Part shown: piece after piece, positions 1 to 6,972 of the stretch
Layout of the letters: each line of letters begins with the position of its first letter
Numbering within the stretch: position 1 is the stretch's first letter
DNA from: UBA3774 sp045600025
Lineage (GTDB): Bacteria > Bacillota > Clostridia > Lachnospirales > Lachnospiraceae
DNA: 19,474 nt
Direction of reading: 5' to 3'
Assembly: GCA_045600025.1 (NCBI GenBank)
Contig: JAZRXC010000050.1
Coordinates: 1 to 19,474 of the forward strand
The notes under the pieces: generated by a model
The model's database searches: none
What the model was told of the DNA's origin: nothing
What the model saw: only the letters and a program-made list of their open reading frames with translations
Program-made: the position numbers and the translations under genes

Positions 1-1
1 G

Positions 2-223
2 TTATATCAGAGAGTTATCCTTACGAACCTATGGTTCAATGTGATTACAAAGCCTGATTTTATCGCATACAAATTTGAGGATAGAGACAGAGCGGCAAAT
101 CGCAGAGCTATACGGCGCGGAGCGCAGGAGGTTTCCTGGACAATCAGGAGCAAAGGAGATTTTGATGTGATAGTGTCCCGTGGAGGCATTCCGATATTTG
201 AAAGATTTGATCCCGAAAGATAA
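2..223 (+). CDS. Glycerophosphodiester phosphodiesterase-like protein, C-terminal fragment (5' end outside window)
   Basis: The frame is open from the first bases of the window to the TAA at 221-223, so about 73 C-terminal residues are seen. An internal GTG at 41 is in frame but there is no reason to take it as the start. The visible part reads KPDFIAYKFED, then a helix, then VSWTIRSKGDFDVIVSRG and GIPIFERF. That order (a strand ending in a P-D-F-I-A-Y type segment, an Arg-rich helix, a V-x-W-T-I/V strand, a helix, a final strand) is the end of the GDPD TIM barrel. Family members hydrolyse glycerophosphodiesters to glycerol-3-phosphate and an alcohol. The catalytic His and Glu residues lie upstream and cannot be checked. 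The stop is 16 bp before the next start, so the two genes probably share a transcript. The family call is from pattern recognition on a short fragment. Confidence 0.62.
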   Translation, partial: LYQRVILTNLWFNVITKPDFIAYKFEDRDRAANRRAIRRGAQEVSWTIRSKGDFDVIVSRGGIPIFERFDPER

Positions 224-239
224 GGAGCAGGTGATTATC

Positions 240-1004
240 GTGAAAAAGAAAAAACTTTTTTTAATAGCGCTTGTGCTCGCGGCGACGATGATGCTCGCAG
301 GATGCGCCAAAATCAATATGAATGTTAAGGTTAACAAGGACCTGTCGGGGACGGTTAACTTTGATTTCGGAATGCCGGACAAGCTCTTTAAAATGATCCA
401 CATGACTCCCGAAGAGTTGCTCGAAGAGCTTGCTGATCGAGGATATTTTGAAGCTGCTTCTTTTGTGGGAATATCTGTATCTACTTATAGAGATAATGGA
501 TACTCCGGAATTACTCTCGGAGCAAGAATAACAGACCTTTCCAAGAGAGTTGCTAATTTCTCTATGCTGTCCAAGACAGATGGAACTATACGTTTTGAAA
601 TCCCCGTAGAAACGCTGTTTACGGGCTTTGAACTGGTTGAAGACGAACTCGGCAATATAATGGACGGACTGAATTTTAAGCTGACGGTTCAGATGCCGGA
701 GAAGATATCTGATACTAACGCAGGAGAGGTGTCCGAAGACGGCATGACGGCTACGTGGAACGTCATGAAGTATGTAGGGGGCACAGTCTATGCCGAATGT
801 GAAGTCGGAGGACTTCCGGACATAGTCTGGATACTTATTGCCGTAGCAACCGTACTTATAGTTGCAACAATGCTTATCATACTGGTACATGACAAAAAGG
901 AAGAAGAAAATCCGGCAGATGAGTCCGAACAGGAAAGCTTACCTGAAGAAGAAACTGAAGAAAAAGAAACTACAGAAGATATAGAAACCACGACAGAAGA
1001 CTGA
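240..1004 (+). CDS. LppM-like lipoprotein with C-terminal membrane anchor
   Basis: I chose the GTG at 240. It is preceded by AGGTGAT (229-235), a good match to the anti-SD, and gives a classic lipoprotein start (four lysines, a hydrophobic stretch, lipobox LAGC with Cys22). GTG codons at 231 and 180 are in-frame alternatives. After the lipobox comes a strand-rich region (INMNVKVNKDLSGTVNFDF) that resembles the LppM/DUF3153-type domain of Gram-positive lipoproteins. A transmembrane helix near residues 195-218 follows (IVWILIAVATVLIV), then a short basic stop and an acidic Glu/Thr-rich cytoplasmic tail. Lipid anchor plus TM helix would place the body outside the cell. Function is unknown. It follows the GDPD-like gene and ends before a terminator. 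The domain name is tentative; the lipoprotein and TM calls are firm. Confidence 0.8.
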   Translation: MKKKKLFLIALVLAATMMLAGCAKINMNVKVNKDLSGTVNFDFGMPDKLFKMIHMTPEELLEELADRGYFEAASFVGISVSTYRDNGYSGITLGARITDLSKRVANFSMLSKTDGTIRFEIPVETLFTGFELVEDELGNIMDGLNFKLTVQMPEKISDTNAGEVSEDGMTATWNVMKYVGGTVYAECEVGGLPDIVWILIAVATVLIVATMLIILVHDKKEEENPADESEQESLPEEETEEKETTEDIETTTED

Positions 1005-1018
1005 TAGTCTTAGTACAT

Positions 1019-1050
1019 AAAAAGCGCCGCTCATATGAGCGGTGCTTTTT
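1019..1050. terminator. Bidirectional intrinsic terminator between convergent genes
   Basis: Near-perfect inverted repeat: arms CCGCTCAT and ATGAGCGG flanked by AAAAAGC(G) and (T)GCTTTTT. A-tract and T-tract are present on both sides, so it can stop the plus-strand lipoprotein transcript (stop at 1004) and the minus-strand Lgt-like transcript (stop at 1064). Confidence 0.88.
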
Positions 1051-1063
1051 ATATAGGATTTGA

Positions 1064-1807
1064 TTATTTTTTCTTGCTCTTCTTTGCAGTCTTTTTACCG
1101 GCCTTGATAAACCATACGGTGCCGACTATAACCATCAGAAGTGCCCATAGCGCAAGCTCCGATATACCCCAGAAAAGCTTCTCGTTGCAGCGCAGGAACT
1201 CAAGGAAAAATCTTGTTGCGCCGAAAGTGACGAGAAAGAAAGGATAAACCTTACCGGTTACTTCGTAGTTCTGCTTCTTCGCATAGATAAGACATGCGAC
1301 AAATATCAGCAGAGAAACGAGGCTCTCAAGGAGTTGTGCAGGAAAAAGATATTGATTCCAAATCGGATTCCAAATACCACCTTCCATAGGATAACCGCAG
1401 CAGCACCCGGCAAAGTTACACGCAATATGTGCCGTAAATTGAAGCAATGGAAATGCCGGAGCGCTAAAATCCATAAGTCGCTTCCAATCAATTTTGAAAA
1501 CCTTGGAAGCAAGCAAACCAACTAACGGAAAGAAGCTAAATCCTTTTACTATGTTGTTGGATCCGAAATACTGGAAGCCCATTGCAATCCAGCCAAGCAG
1601 GAGGATAAAAGCATCGCCTACAAGGTACATAAATATAGGAACAAGTACCGCGTGAGAACGCTTGATATCGTAGCGCTTACGGTAAATGAGGCAGAATATA
1701 GATACAACAGCAATATTCACCACATTCCATGCCTCATATACTACTTGAGACAGCCCGGCATCTTCCGCCAATTTTATCAGATTGTTAAGAGGTTCCAAAA
1801 AATTCAT
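1064..1807 (-). CDS. Lgt-like (prolipoprotein diacylglyceryl transferase family) membrane protein, divergent
   Basis: 247 residues with about seven hydrophobic helices and a lysine-rich C-terminus. Lgt transfers diacylglycerol from phosphatidylglycerol to the lipobox cysteine. The family layout is visible: GFSFFPLVGLLASKVF, then D-x-x-x-P-x-x-P-L, then CNFAGCCCGYP where Lgt has G-R-x-G-N-F, then FPAQLLES (cf. H-P-T/A-Q-L-Y-E-S), then ATRFFLEFLR near the end. The signature Arg before the N-F motif is replaced by His (AHIACNFAGCC) and no H-G-G motif is visible, so this is a remote paralogue of the Cys-rich Lgt-like branch and may have another acyl or lipid substrate. The ATG at 1807 has only a weak Shine-Dalgarno. 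It lies 17 bp downstream of the large secreted protein, so translation may be coupled. Confidence 0.75.
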   Translation of the reverse strand: MNFLEPLNNLIKLAEDAGLSQVVYEAWNVVNIAVVSIFCLIYRKRYDIKRSHAVLVPIFMYLVGDAFILLLGWIAMGFQYFGSNNIVKGFSFFPLVGLLASKVFKIDWKRLMDFSAPAFPLLQFTAHIACNFAGCCCGYPMEGGIWNPIWNQYLFPAQLLESLVSLLIFVACLIYAKKQNYEVTGKVYPFFLVTFGATRFFLEFLRCNEKLFWGISELALWALLMVIVGTVWFIKAGKKTAKKSKKK

Positions 1808-1824
1808 ATTAGGTAACTTATTTA

Positions 1825-4800
1825 TTAAAACAGGCTTGTGATACCACCGAACAGGCCGCCGACAGTATTTACTACGCCACCAACTATGCCCTTAACAACG
1901 CCGCCGACTACTTCCTCAACACCCTCAACCAATTCGCCGATGATATTTGAACCGGTTGAAGAACCGCTAGTCGGGTCTGCGGCAGAGGTTGCGGGCTCTG
2001 TTTCAGTCTCCTTGGTCTGCTCCTGATTCTTACTATCTTCTTGCTGAACTGCTGAGGTAGTAGATTTTGCGAGGGATTCCTGTTCGGAATTTTCAGCAGA
2101 TGTCTCTTCTTCACCAGACGTTTCTGTCTGGGAAGAATCAATATTCTTGGCTTCATCCTCAGGGTTATCATCGGAAACTTCCGGCGACTGATTAGGAGTT
2201 ACAGCATCCATAATGCTTTCTATTACTTCTTCTGCAACATCAAGCTCATCAGCAATAGCACGCTCAATAACCTTAGCAAGCTTCTCAGGAAGCATCTCAC
2301 TGAGAATGTAGTGCAATGCCACATCGGAATCAGAGAGCGTTGTTGAACTTAAATTATAGAAGTACCATTCTTTGGTGACCTTCCCGTTCATCATATTATC
2401 TGCAGAATCCATCATCTTCTTAATGCCTCCGAAGAGGTTTGATAAGGTGAACTCTTCATCTTCGATAAGAGGCTTGAGTACGGAATAAGCCTCCTCTGCG
2501 CTCTCAAACAAATCACCGGTTGAAGCATAAAGCATATTTGAAATATAGTAGATAATTACTGCCTTAGGAATGAAAGCGGCAACTACTTTATCAACTACAC
2601 CGGTCAAGGCTTTCCTTATGGCGCCGGTCTTAGGAGCCTCGGCATCAGGGGTGGCAGCATCTTCTGTTGCATGCTCATCTTCAGGAACTCCCTCAGCAGA
2701 GACTTCTTCTTTAGCTGCATTGAAGAGATCTGCAGACAGATGTTCAAACGCGGAGAGAAGAGCTTCTGTGTCATACTCTTTACCTGTGCCGATGAATGCA
2801 CGTACAAGATTAAGACCTGTATCTACGCCGAGAGCGAGATTCTCAAATATAGCAGCAAGAGTTTCTGAACTTGCGGAAAGTCTCTTCGCAAAAGCAGCGA
2901 ACTGCTCATTTGACATAAGGTCTCCGAGATCCATGCTTGCGCGAGTTTCATATTTTCCGTTGGAAGCAATCCACATATTCCTGAAGGTGTAAATTATAGG
3001 ATTTACAAAATGACCTTCAGGAACCTCAGTCTGAACGAGAATGTAATTGCCAACAGGGAAGCGACCATCTGACAGGCCGAACATATTGATTGCGGCAAAT
3101 CCGATATCAGTTCCGCCGAGCTTTTCAAGAAGCTCCATAGCAGCCTGAACACTGTCGGTATCTTCGGCTATGATAGAATTACCGGGGCCAGTAGACTCAC
3201 CTTGCGGACCGCCTTGTTCAGGAGGATCTTGCTGACCGCTTTGTCCACCGGGATTAGCAGGAGATGGCTGTTCTTCTTGCTCTGTCGGAGTGGTAGGATC
3301 AGTCGGGTCAGTAGTCTGCTGAAGATTGCTGAACTGCTCGATGAGATTCTTCATTACGTTGATATTATCACGGTCACCGATAGTACCAAGGAGTTCAAGC
3401 ACGAGAGACATGTCCTGACCGCCGATATCTATTGCTTCCGGATTCTCTGCTTTTTCGCCTTCCTCAGGAAGCTCAGCAGCTAAAGGAGCGGCAGCCAAAG
3501 GATTAACTCCCGGAATATCAGCGGTAGAAGCAGCAACAGACTGCTGTACCGGAGACTTGGCCTGATTAAGCAGAGAAGCAAAGTTCATACCATATGTCTC
3601 AGGGACATTTAAGGACTCTGTAATCTTGCCTGCAGCTTCACTTAAGTCGCTGACAAGACCGAAGGTCTGAGAAGTCAGCTCTGCGAGCTTTTTCAAAGTA
3701 ACATTATTTTTAGGGGTAAATTTAACGAGACCATCTTTATCACTTGTTGCTTCCAGTATTGAAGGAACATTAAATCCACCAAGTTCATCACCCATGGCGA
3801 TGATAGAGGTAAGAAGACCATCGATATTGATGCCGCTGACAGTTGAGTCGTTGGAAGTATCGGTGAGCTTCAGGATGAGACCGGGGATATCGTCGTATGA
3901 AATACCGCCGATTATACCGTTTACAGTGCCTTTGCCCAAAGCATAGAGTGCTCTTGCGAGAGCAATAGTGCGGTCACGGTCAATAAGCATGAACTTAGAG
4001 CCTTCAATGCCGACAGTCTGTACAGAACCATCTTCGTCGCGCATAAGGTCTGCATTTGTGAACTCAATCTCATTATCTTCATGGTTGAAGAGAACTCCAG
4101 ACTGATTGAATAACTTAAGGCTGCCGTTTTGAACGGTACCGCACATACCAAGCAGCCATGAGCATCCGCCACAACCGACTTGCTCAAGCATTAAAGGAGC
4201 TATGGTTTTAAGATTGATTATACCGCTCTGGTGCGTGCCTCCTATATCAGAAGTAACTTTTCCGTCGTTAACTTCGATATTAAAAGAGCTGCTGTTTGCT
4301 GCCACCCATCCGCTACCGGGAGACTTGATGGATAACTCGTACTTGCCGGCACGGATGCCTTCTGACTTTTTAAAGGATGCACCTATGCTGATAGGAAGTT
4401 CCAATACGATATCGCTGTATTTCTCACCCATGGAACCGGAAACAAGACTATACAGGTTGCCTAAAGCGTCACTGAGAATTTTTTCTATATCAAGCGTGAA
4501 GAAGAGCTTGCTCTCGTAAGGAACTTCATACTCAAGACCTTCATAGAGGCCATCATTTTGATCAATTTCCTTAAGAGTTACAGTGTAATCGGTAGGCATA
4601 TTGTCAAGAGCAGCTATATCGATGAAATTTGCGAGCTCTTTGCTCTGCAATAGTTCAACAAAATCGTCTGCAGAGAAGGATTCTTGCTCAGCAGACTTTG
4701 CCTTGTCACTATTGGGATTGATGCCATCAAACATATCGCTCTTCAACAGGTTGGTGATGAACTCATCGTTGATAGCCGTATCTATAGCGTCGATACGCTC

Positions 4801-5193
4801 ATTATTCAGAATATTAACAGATACGCCACCAACTTTGGCTTCAGTTTCGGAGGTATAAGTCAGGGTGATATCGGCGAGGTCAAGCTCAACTACAATATCC
4901 TCAACATTCTTGGTTAAGGGGCAGTAGAGAATGTAACTGCCTTTTGCCTCATAGTGAACGTTACCGCAGCCGTCAATGTCACCACTGAATTTTGCATTAA
5001 TCTGCTTGTAGTAGTCGGCAGACTTATAGGTGTAGTTGGCCAGGTAGTTCTTTTCGAATAGCTCATTAGCCGCCGCTTGTAAATTATCCACATTGGCAGA
5101 GATATTAATATTAGCATTTGCACTGGTAAAATTGCCGGATACATCTATTGTGGAACCACCAACTTTAACAGTGGCCTTGGTGTTTTTTTTCAT
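1825..5193 (-). CDS. Large secreted surface protein, main body (frame-shifted continuation of the 5165-5776 ORF)
   Basis: 1122 codons. The ATG at 5193 has no Shine-Dalgarno and the ORF starts with no signal peptide (KKNTKATVKVGGSTIDVSG), so I read it as the body of the protein whose signal peptide is encoded just upstream in another frame. Features by residue of this ORF: strand-rich N-terminal half; a Cys cluster CGGCSWLLGMCG near 341-352; a Pro/Gln/Gly/Thr-rich linker near 628-670; a short segment GRFPVGNYILVQTEVPEGHF near 707-731 that resembles a SpaA/Cna_B-type prealbumin strand; a hydrophobic stretch near 860-890; an acidic Ser/Thr/Glu linker near 1000-1080; and a Gly-Val zipper tail at about 1085-1122 (VVGGVVKGIVGGVV). 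No sortase LPXTG or S-layer motif is visible. It is probably extracellular, and the C-terminal zipper may insert in or associate with a membrane. No function is recognised. The Lgt-like gene follows 17 bp later. Confidence 0.8.
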   Translation of the reverse strand: MKKNTKATVKVGGSTIDVSGNFTSANANINISANVDNLQAAANELFEKNYLANYTYKSADYYKQINAKFSGDIDGCGNVHYEAKGSYILYCPLTKNVEDIVVELDLADITLTYTSETEAKVGGVSVNILNNERIDAIDTAINDEFITNLLKSDMFDGINPNSDKAKSAEQESFSADDFVELLQSKELANFIDIAALDNMPTDYTVTLKEIDQNDGLYEGLEYEVPYESKLFFTLDIEKILSDALGNLYSLVSGSMGEKYSDIVLELPISIGASFKKSEGIRAGKYELSIKSPGSGWVAANSSSFNIEVNDGKVTSDIGGTHQSGIINLKTIAPLMLEQVGCGGCSWLLGMCGTVQNGSLKLFNQSGVLFNHEDNEIEFTNADLMRDEDGSVQTVGIEGSKFMLIDRDRTIALARALYALGKGTVNGIIGGISYDDIPGLILKLTDTSNDSTVSGINIDGLLTSIIAMGDELGGFNVPSILEATSDKDGLVKFTPKNNVTLKKLAELTSQTFGLVSDLSEAAGKITESLNVPETYGMNFASLLNQAKSPVQQSVAASTADIPGVNPLAAAPLAAELPEEGEKAENPEAIDIGGQDMSLVLELLGTIGDRDNINVMKNLIEQFSNLQQTTDPTDPTTPTEQEEQPSPANPGGQSGQQDPPEQGGPQGESTGPGNSIIAEDTDSVQAAMELLEKLGGTDIGFAAINMFGLSDGRFPVGNYILVQTEVPEGHFVNPIIYTFRNMWIASNGKYETRASMDLGDLMSNEQFAAFAKRLSASSETLAAIFENLALGVDTGLNLVRAFIGTGKEYDTEALLSAFEHLSADLFNAAKEEVSAEGVPEDEHATEDAATPDAEAPKTGAIRKALTGVVDKVVAAFIPKAVIIYYISNMLYASTGDLFESAEEAYSVLKPLIEDEEFTLSNLFGGIKKMMDSADNMMNGKVTKEWYFYNLSSTTLSDSDVALHYILSEMLPEKLAKVIERAIADELDVAEEVIESIMDAVTPNQSPEVSDDNPEDEAKNIDSSQTETSGEEETSAENSEQESLAKSTTSAVQQEDSKNQEQTKETETEPATSAADPTSGSSTGSNIIGELVEGVEEVVGGVVKGIVGGVVNTVGGLFGGITSLF

Positions 5194-5776
5194 TTGTTAC
5201 TGATGCGTTGCAGGAAACGACAGAGCCTTTGATTACATATTGATCTTTTATATCGTCAAGAACTGCGATTTCAACTTCGCCTCTATATGGAGTTTTAGCT
5301 TCGTCTTGAAGCGTATATGAAATATTTTCGTCGATTTTGAGCCCGTTTCCGAAAGTATGGCTGAAAGCACCATTGACAGCATATGCGTAGTCGGAGATGT
5401 CTTGGCTGTATTCCTTGCTGTCTTTATTCAGCGATGCAAAAGTAGCAGACTCCTCGGTTATTTTGTAGTTATCATTGCCGAGTTTCTTTACGCTATATTT
5501 ATCGCCTTCTTTAATGCCGATGCTGAGATAGCTGTTGGCTTTGATGGCAGTAGTCTGCTTCTCACTATTGAGAGTGATCTCATAGCGCATGGGAACATCA
5601 GCATCATTGATGATATACAGATGATAATCAGCATCAGAAACGCCGAGAGTGAAAATCTCCGGCTCATCGATGGAAAAATCAGCTATTGTATCGGCCATTG
5701 CAGCTGCAGGGAGCATGGTTAAAATCATGCTTGCCGCCAGAAGAATTGATAAAAGTTTCTTGGATAGTTTTTTCAT
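5165..5776 (-). CDS. N-terminal part of the large secreted protein (signal peptide; frameshifted at A8)
   Basis: 203 codons, ATG at 5776 behind a strong GGAGG at the usual spacing. A Sec signal peptide is clear (KKLSKK, a hydrophobic core, AAAMA|D with cleavage after about residue 28). The mature part is strand-rich. A segment near 120-175 (FSHTFGNGLKIDENISYTL, then TPYRGEVEIAVLDD) looks like a surface beta-sandwich strand pattern. The reading frame reaches an A8 tract, changes to KKHQGHC and stops at 5165. Removing one A continues directly into the 1122-codon ORF as VTNEKNTKATVKV and gives one 1316-residue protein. Taken alone this would be a truncated secreted fragment. A plausible promoter lies at 5926-5954. 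Confidence 0.8.
   Translation of the reverse strand: MKKLSKKLLSILLAASMILTMLPAAAMADTIADFSIDEPEIFTLGVSDADYHLYIINDADVPMRYEITLNSEKQTTAIKANSYLSIGIKEGDKYSVKKLGNDNYKITEESATFASLNKDSKEYSQDISDYAYAVNGAFSHTFGNGLKIDENISYTLQDEAKTPYRGEVEIAVLDDIKDQYVIKGSVVSCNASVTNEKKHQGHC
5183..5190 (-). other. A8 homopolymer (T8 on the plus strand) at the frame junction
   Basis: The coding strand reads ATG, eight A residues, then CACC. The upstream frame reads GAA AAA AAA CAC and soon stops; the downstream frame reads AAA AAA AAC ACC. Seven A residues would make a single open frame. The two ORFs overlap by 29 bp here. Confidence 0.9.
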
Positions 5777-5925
5777 GTACTACCTCCGCCTCAAATAGTT
5801 ATAGGTGAGAAAACACCCAGCCGATGATTCAATTATTTCAAAAAATCACCAGCAAAGATGTAAGGCTATTAAGTGTTATTTTTCTCTTTGGGGCCTATGT
5901 TACAAACCTCAAAAACCCTGATTAA

Positions 5926-5954
5926 ATTGTACTTTTTTGGAAAAAAGAAGTAAA
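5926..5954 (-). promoter_or_regulatory. Candidate sigma-A promoter for the large secreted protein
   Basis: On the minus strand: TTTACT (5954-5949), a 17-bp spacer, TACAAT (5931-5926). This leaves an untranslated leader of about 140 nt that contains a small GGTG/CACC hairpin (5804-5817). I recognise no riboswitch in the leader. The rest of 5777-6044 holds only AT-rich sequence and the tRNA terminator. Confidence 0.5.
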
Positions 5955-5990
5955 GAAATCCGAGCGTTCAATTGTTAACAACATGTAGAA

Positions 5991-6031
5991 AAGTAAACCG
6001 CTTGCCCTATATTTTATAAGGAAAGCGGTTT
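5991..6031 (-). terminator. Intrinsic terminator downstream of tRNA-Arg
   Basis: Inverted repeat AAACCGCTT (5995-6003) and AAGCGGTTT (6023-6031) with a 19-nt loop. On the minus strand it is followed by ACTTTTC. It lies 14 bp after the tRNA 3' end. Confidence 0.7.
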
Positions 6032-6044
6032 GTTTCATATGTTA

Positions 6045-6118
6045 CGTTCGCGGGGGGATTCGAACCCCCGACCTTCCGCTTAGGAGGCGGACGCTCTATC
6101 CTGCTGAGCTACGAGAAC
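6045..6118 (-). tRNA. tRNA-Arg (anticodon CCU)
   Basis: Minus-strand cloverleaf of 74 nt including the discriminator G: acceptor GTTCTCG/CGCGAAC, D arm GCTC...GAGC with GG in the loop, anticodon stem TCCGC/GCGGA around loop CTCCTAA (anticodon CCT, reads AGG), a 5-nt variable loop, and T arm GGGGG-TTCGAAT-CCCCC. CCA is not encoded. The fifth acceptor pair is U-C, a mismatch; the other six pairs are Watson-Crick. Confidence 0.95.
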
Positions 6119-6127
6119 ACGACAGTT

Positions 6128-6156
6128 ATATTACACGATTTTTCGTGTACAATCAA
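6128..6156 (-). promoter_or_regulatory. Candidate tRNA-Arg promoter with a perfect palindrome in its spacer
   Basis: On the minus strand: TTGATT (6156-6151), a 17-bp spacer, TAATAT (6133-6128), just upstream of the tRNA at 6118. The spacer is almost entirely a perfect inverted repeat, TACACGA-TTTT-TCGTGTA (6132-6149). It has no T-tract after it on either strand, so it looks more like an operator-type site than a terminator. Inference only. Confidence 0.4.
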
Positions 6157-6200
6157 GTGAAAAAGCCGCTGGCACAGAAGCCTATATTTGCGCTGAATTA

Positions 6201-6229
6201 TTGACAGCGCGTTAAAGAGTTATTATTAT
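6201..6229 (+). promoter_or_regulatory. Strong sigma-A-type promoter for the YARHG gene
   Basis: TTGACA (6201-6206), exactly 17 bp, TATTAT (6224-6229). The -35 hexamer is perfect and the -10 matches five of six. Start codon at 6266 behind AGGAGG (6242-6247) and a second AAGGAG about 10 nt before the ATG. Confidence 0.8.
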
Positions 6230-6265
6230 CTATATATAGTATAGGAGGCAAAAAGGAGATACATT

Positions 6266-6958
6266 ATGGAGTGTCCGAACTGCGGAGAAAAAATTGACGA
6301 CAACTTGAACACATGTCCGATGTGTGACTACGAAATAAAGCCCGAGGCAGTTTATCAGAGCAGAAAAAAGAAAAAGAAGAGCCCGGCACCGCTTATCATA
6401 CTTCTTGTGATAGCGTTACTTTTGATTGCCGGCGGGGTATTCCTGCTTAAGGACTGCGGGGCAAATGATGCTCCGACGACCGAAGCTCCCACAACCGAAG
6501 CTCCGACAACCGAGGCACCCACAACCGAAGCTTCGACGACCGAAGCTCCCACAACCGAAGCTCCGACAACTGAAGCTCCGACGACCGAAGCTCCGACGAC
6601 CGAGGCACCCACAACAGAAGCCGCCACCGGCAAGACAGTGCCTAAGAAATACAGAGCATCATTCTCTAACGATCAGTACATCATGCCCGATGCCGATAAG
6701 AAGGCATACACAAAAGAAGATGTCCGCTCCATGACGGATACTCAGCTTGCTTACGCACGTAACGAAATCTGCGCAGCGGCAGGTCGTAAATACAAGAGCA
6801 GCGGCAAATACGGAAAGTATTTTAAGGGCTTCGACTGGTACGATCCGACCTACGATGCCGACTACTTTGATAAACACACCGATGAAATAATAAACGAATT
6901 CCAGAAGAAGAATCTTGATTTAATAAATGCAGAGGAGGTTCGCCGCGGTATCGCATAA
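6266..6958 (+). CDS. Zinc-ribbon, single-TM, APTTE-repeat protein with extracellular YARHG domain
   Basis: 230 residues. Order of parts: a CxxC...CxxC zinc ribbon (Cys3/6/17/20); a lysine run (34-38) and one TM helix (about 41-61), which by the positive-inside rule places the ribbon in the cytoplasm; ten tandem five-residue repeats (APTTE, one ASTTE; residues 69-118) as an extracellular stalk; then a YARHG-type domain (about 130-222) with LAYARNEICAAAGRKY, YFKGFDWYDP and a closing helix ending in LDLINAEE. The name-giving motif is degenerate (CAAAG where the family has Y-A-R-H-G). YARHG domains are extracellular and of unknown role, often found on zinc-ribbon membrane proteins. It has its own strong promoter. 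PepT follows after 14 bp. Confidence 0.9.
   Translation: MECPNCGEKIDDNLNTCPMCDYEIKPEAVYQSRKKKKKSPAPLIILLVIALLLIAGGVFLLKDCGANDAPTTEAPTTEAPTTEAPTTEASTTEAPTTEAPTTEAPTTEAPTTEAPTTEAATGKTVPKKYRASFSNDQYIMPDADKKAYTKEDVRSMTDTQLAYARNEICAAAGRKYKSSGKYGKYFKGFDWYDPTYDADYFDKHTDEIINEFQKKNLDLINAEEVRRGIA
6470..6619 (+). repeat. Ten tandem 15-bp repeats encoding APTTE
   Basis: Units resemble GCTCCGACGACCGAA with synonymous variation (ACC/ACA/ACG, GAA/GAG); unit five is GCTTCG (Ser). It is in frame, so expansion or contraction changes stalk length without breaking the gene. Confidence 0.9.
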
Positions 6959-6972
6959 GCCGCGCATTTGCC

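Noticed and set aside
261..890. 209-codon open frame antisense to the LppM-like lipoprotein
   Set aside because: Cys/His/Tyr-rich composition without hydrophobic core or motif; complement of a well-supported lipoprotein.
1035..1247. 70-codon plus-strand frame starting in the terminator
   Set aside because: Complement of the Lgt-like gene; starts inside the terminator stem.
2640..2720. EAPKTGAIRK segment in the large protein as a sortase signal
   Set aside because: Not LPXTG-like in sequence and far from the C-terminus.
5777..5925. Riboswitch in the leader of the large secreted protein
   Set aside because: Only a 4-bp hairpin and AT-rich sequence; no c-di-GMP, fluoride or other conserved core is recognisable.
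6355..6633. 92-codon antisense frame of VVGAS repeats
   Set aside because: It is only the complement of the APTTE-coding repeats.
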